The notes beneath the pieces were generated by a model. It searched no databases. It was not told the origin of the DNA and saw nothing but the letters and a program-made list of their open reading frames with translations. The position numbers and the translations under genes are program-made. Below are positions 20,447 through 20,447 of a stretch of DNA of 20,447 nucleotides, one piece after another. The stretch is from a virus, in IMG/VR virus record IMGVR_UViG_3300046012_000026, positions 1 to 20,447 of that record; one strand, given 5' to 3'. Each line of letters starts with the position of its first letter. The first letter of the stretch is position 1.

Positions 20447-20447
20447 G

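Overview
The window is the structural and lysis half of a tailed double-stranded DNA phage or prophage, with every supported gene on the minus strand, so transcription runs from high to low coordinates. GC content looks high (mid-60s percent by eye). Late-gene order, HK97-type head proteins and small genes overlapping as ATGA, GTGA or TGATG are typical of siphoviruses infecting high-GC Actinobacteria. The host itself cannot be read from the sequence, and no integrase, repressor, tRNA or replication gene is present, so lifestyle is undetermined.

Head module (about 20446 to 14538): terminase large subunit (reaching the right edge), HK97-type portal, three small proteins, a prohead protease of the S78 type, a major capsid protein with its scaffold-like N-terminal region fused on, and a gp6-like head-tail adaptor. 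Tail module (14538 to 3126): a tail terminator, two related tail-tube-like proteins in tandem, an HK97 gp10-like protein in an unusual place, a tail assembly chaperone with a clear -1 frameshift site (GGGAAAA) producing a G/GT pair, an 1120-residue tape measure protein, and one 1952-residue polypeptide that appears to join carbohydrate-binding-like modules, the tail hub, repeated fibre motifs and a C-terminal jelly-roll-like tip.

Lysis and downstream module (3109 to 1117): two small proteins, a cysteine-peptidase/amidase-type endolysin, an endonuclease/exonuclease/phosphatase-fold enzyme with a complete set of catalytic residues, and two very small membrane peptides (23 and 55 residues) that are plausible holin components.

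A stretch of about 395 bases (722 to 1116) holds no convincing gene but is dense in hairpins, palindromes and short direct repeats. Beyond it (721 to 1) lies another tightly overlapped run of very small genes, including a 50-residue zinc-finger-like protein; the last one runs off the left edge.

The observations most worth following are the frameshifted chaperone, an 89-base gap after the tail tube gene filled exactly by an acidic -1 frame extension, the tube paralogue pair, the structured non-coding block, the fused hub-fibre protein, and the apparent absence of CTCGAG, GCCGGC and CCGCGG.
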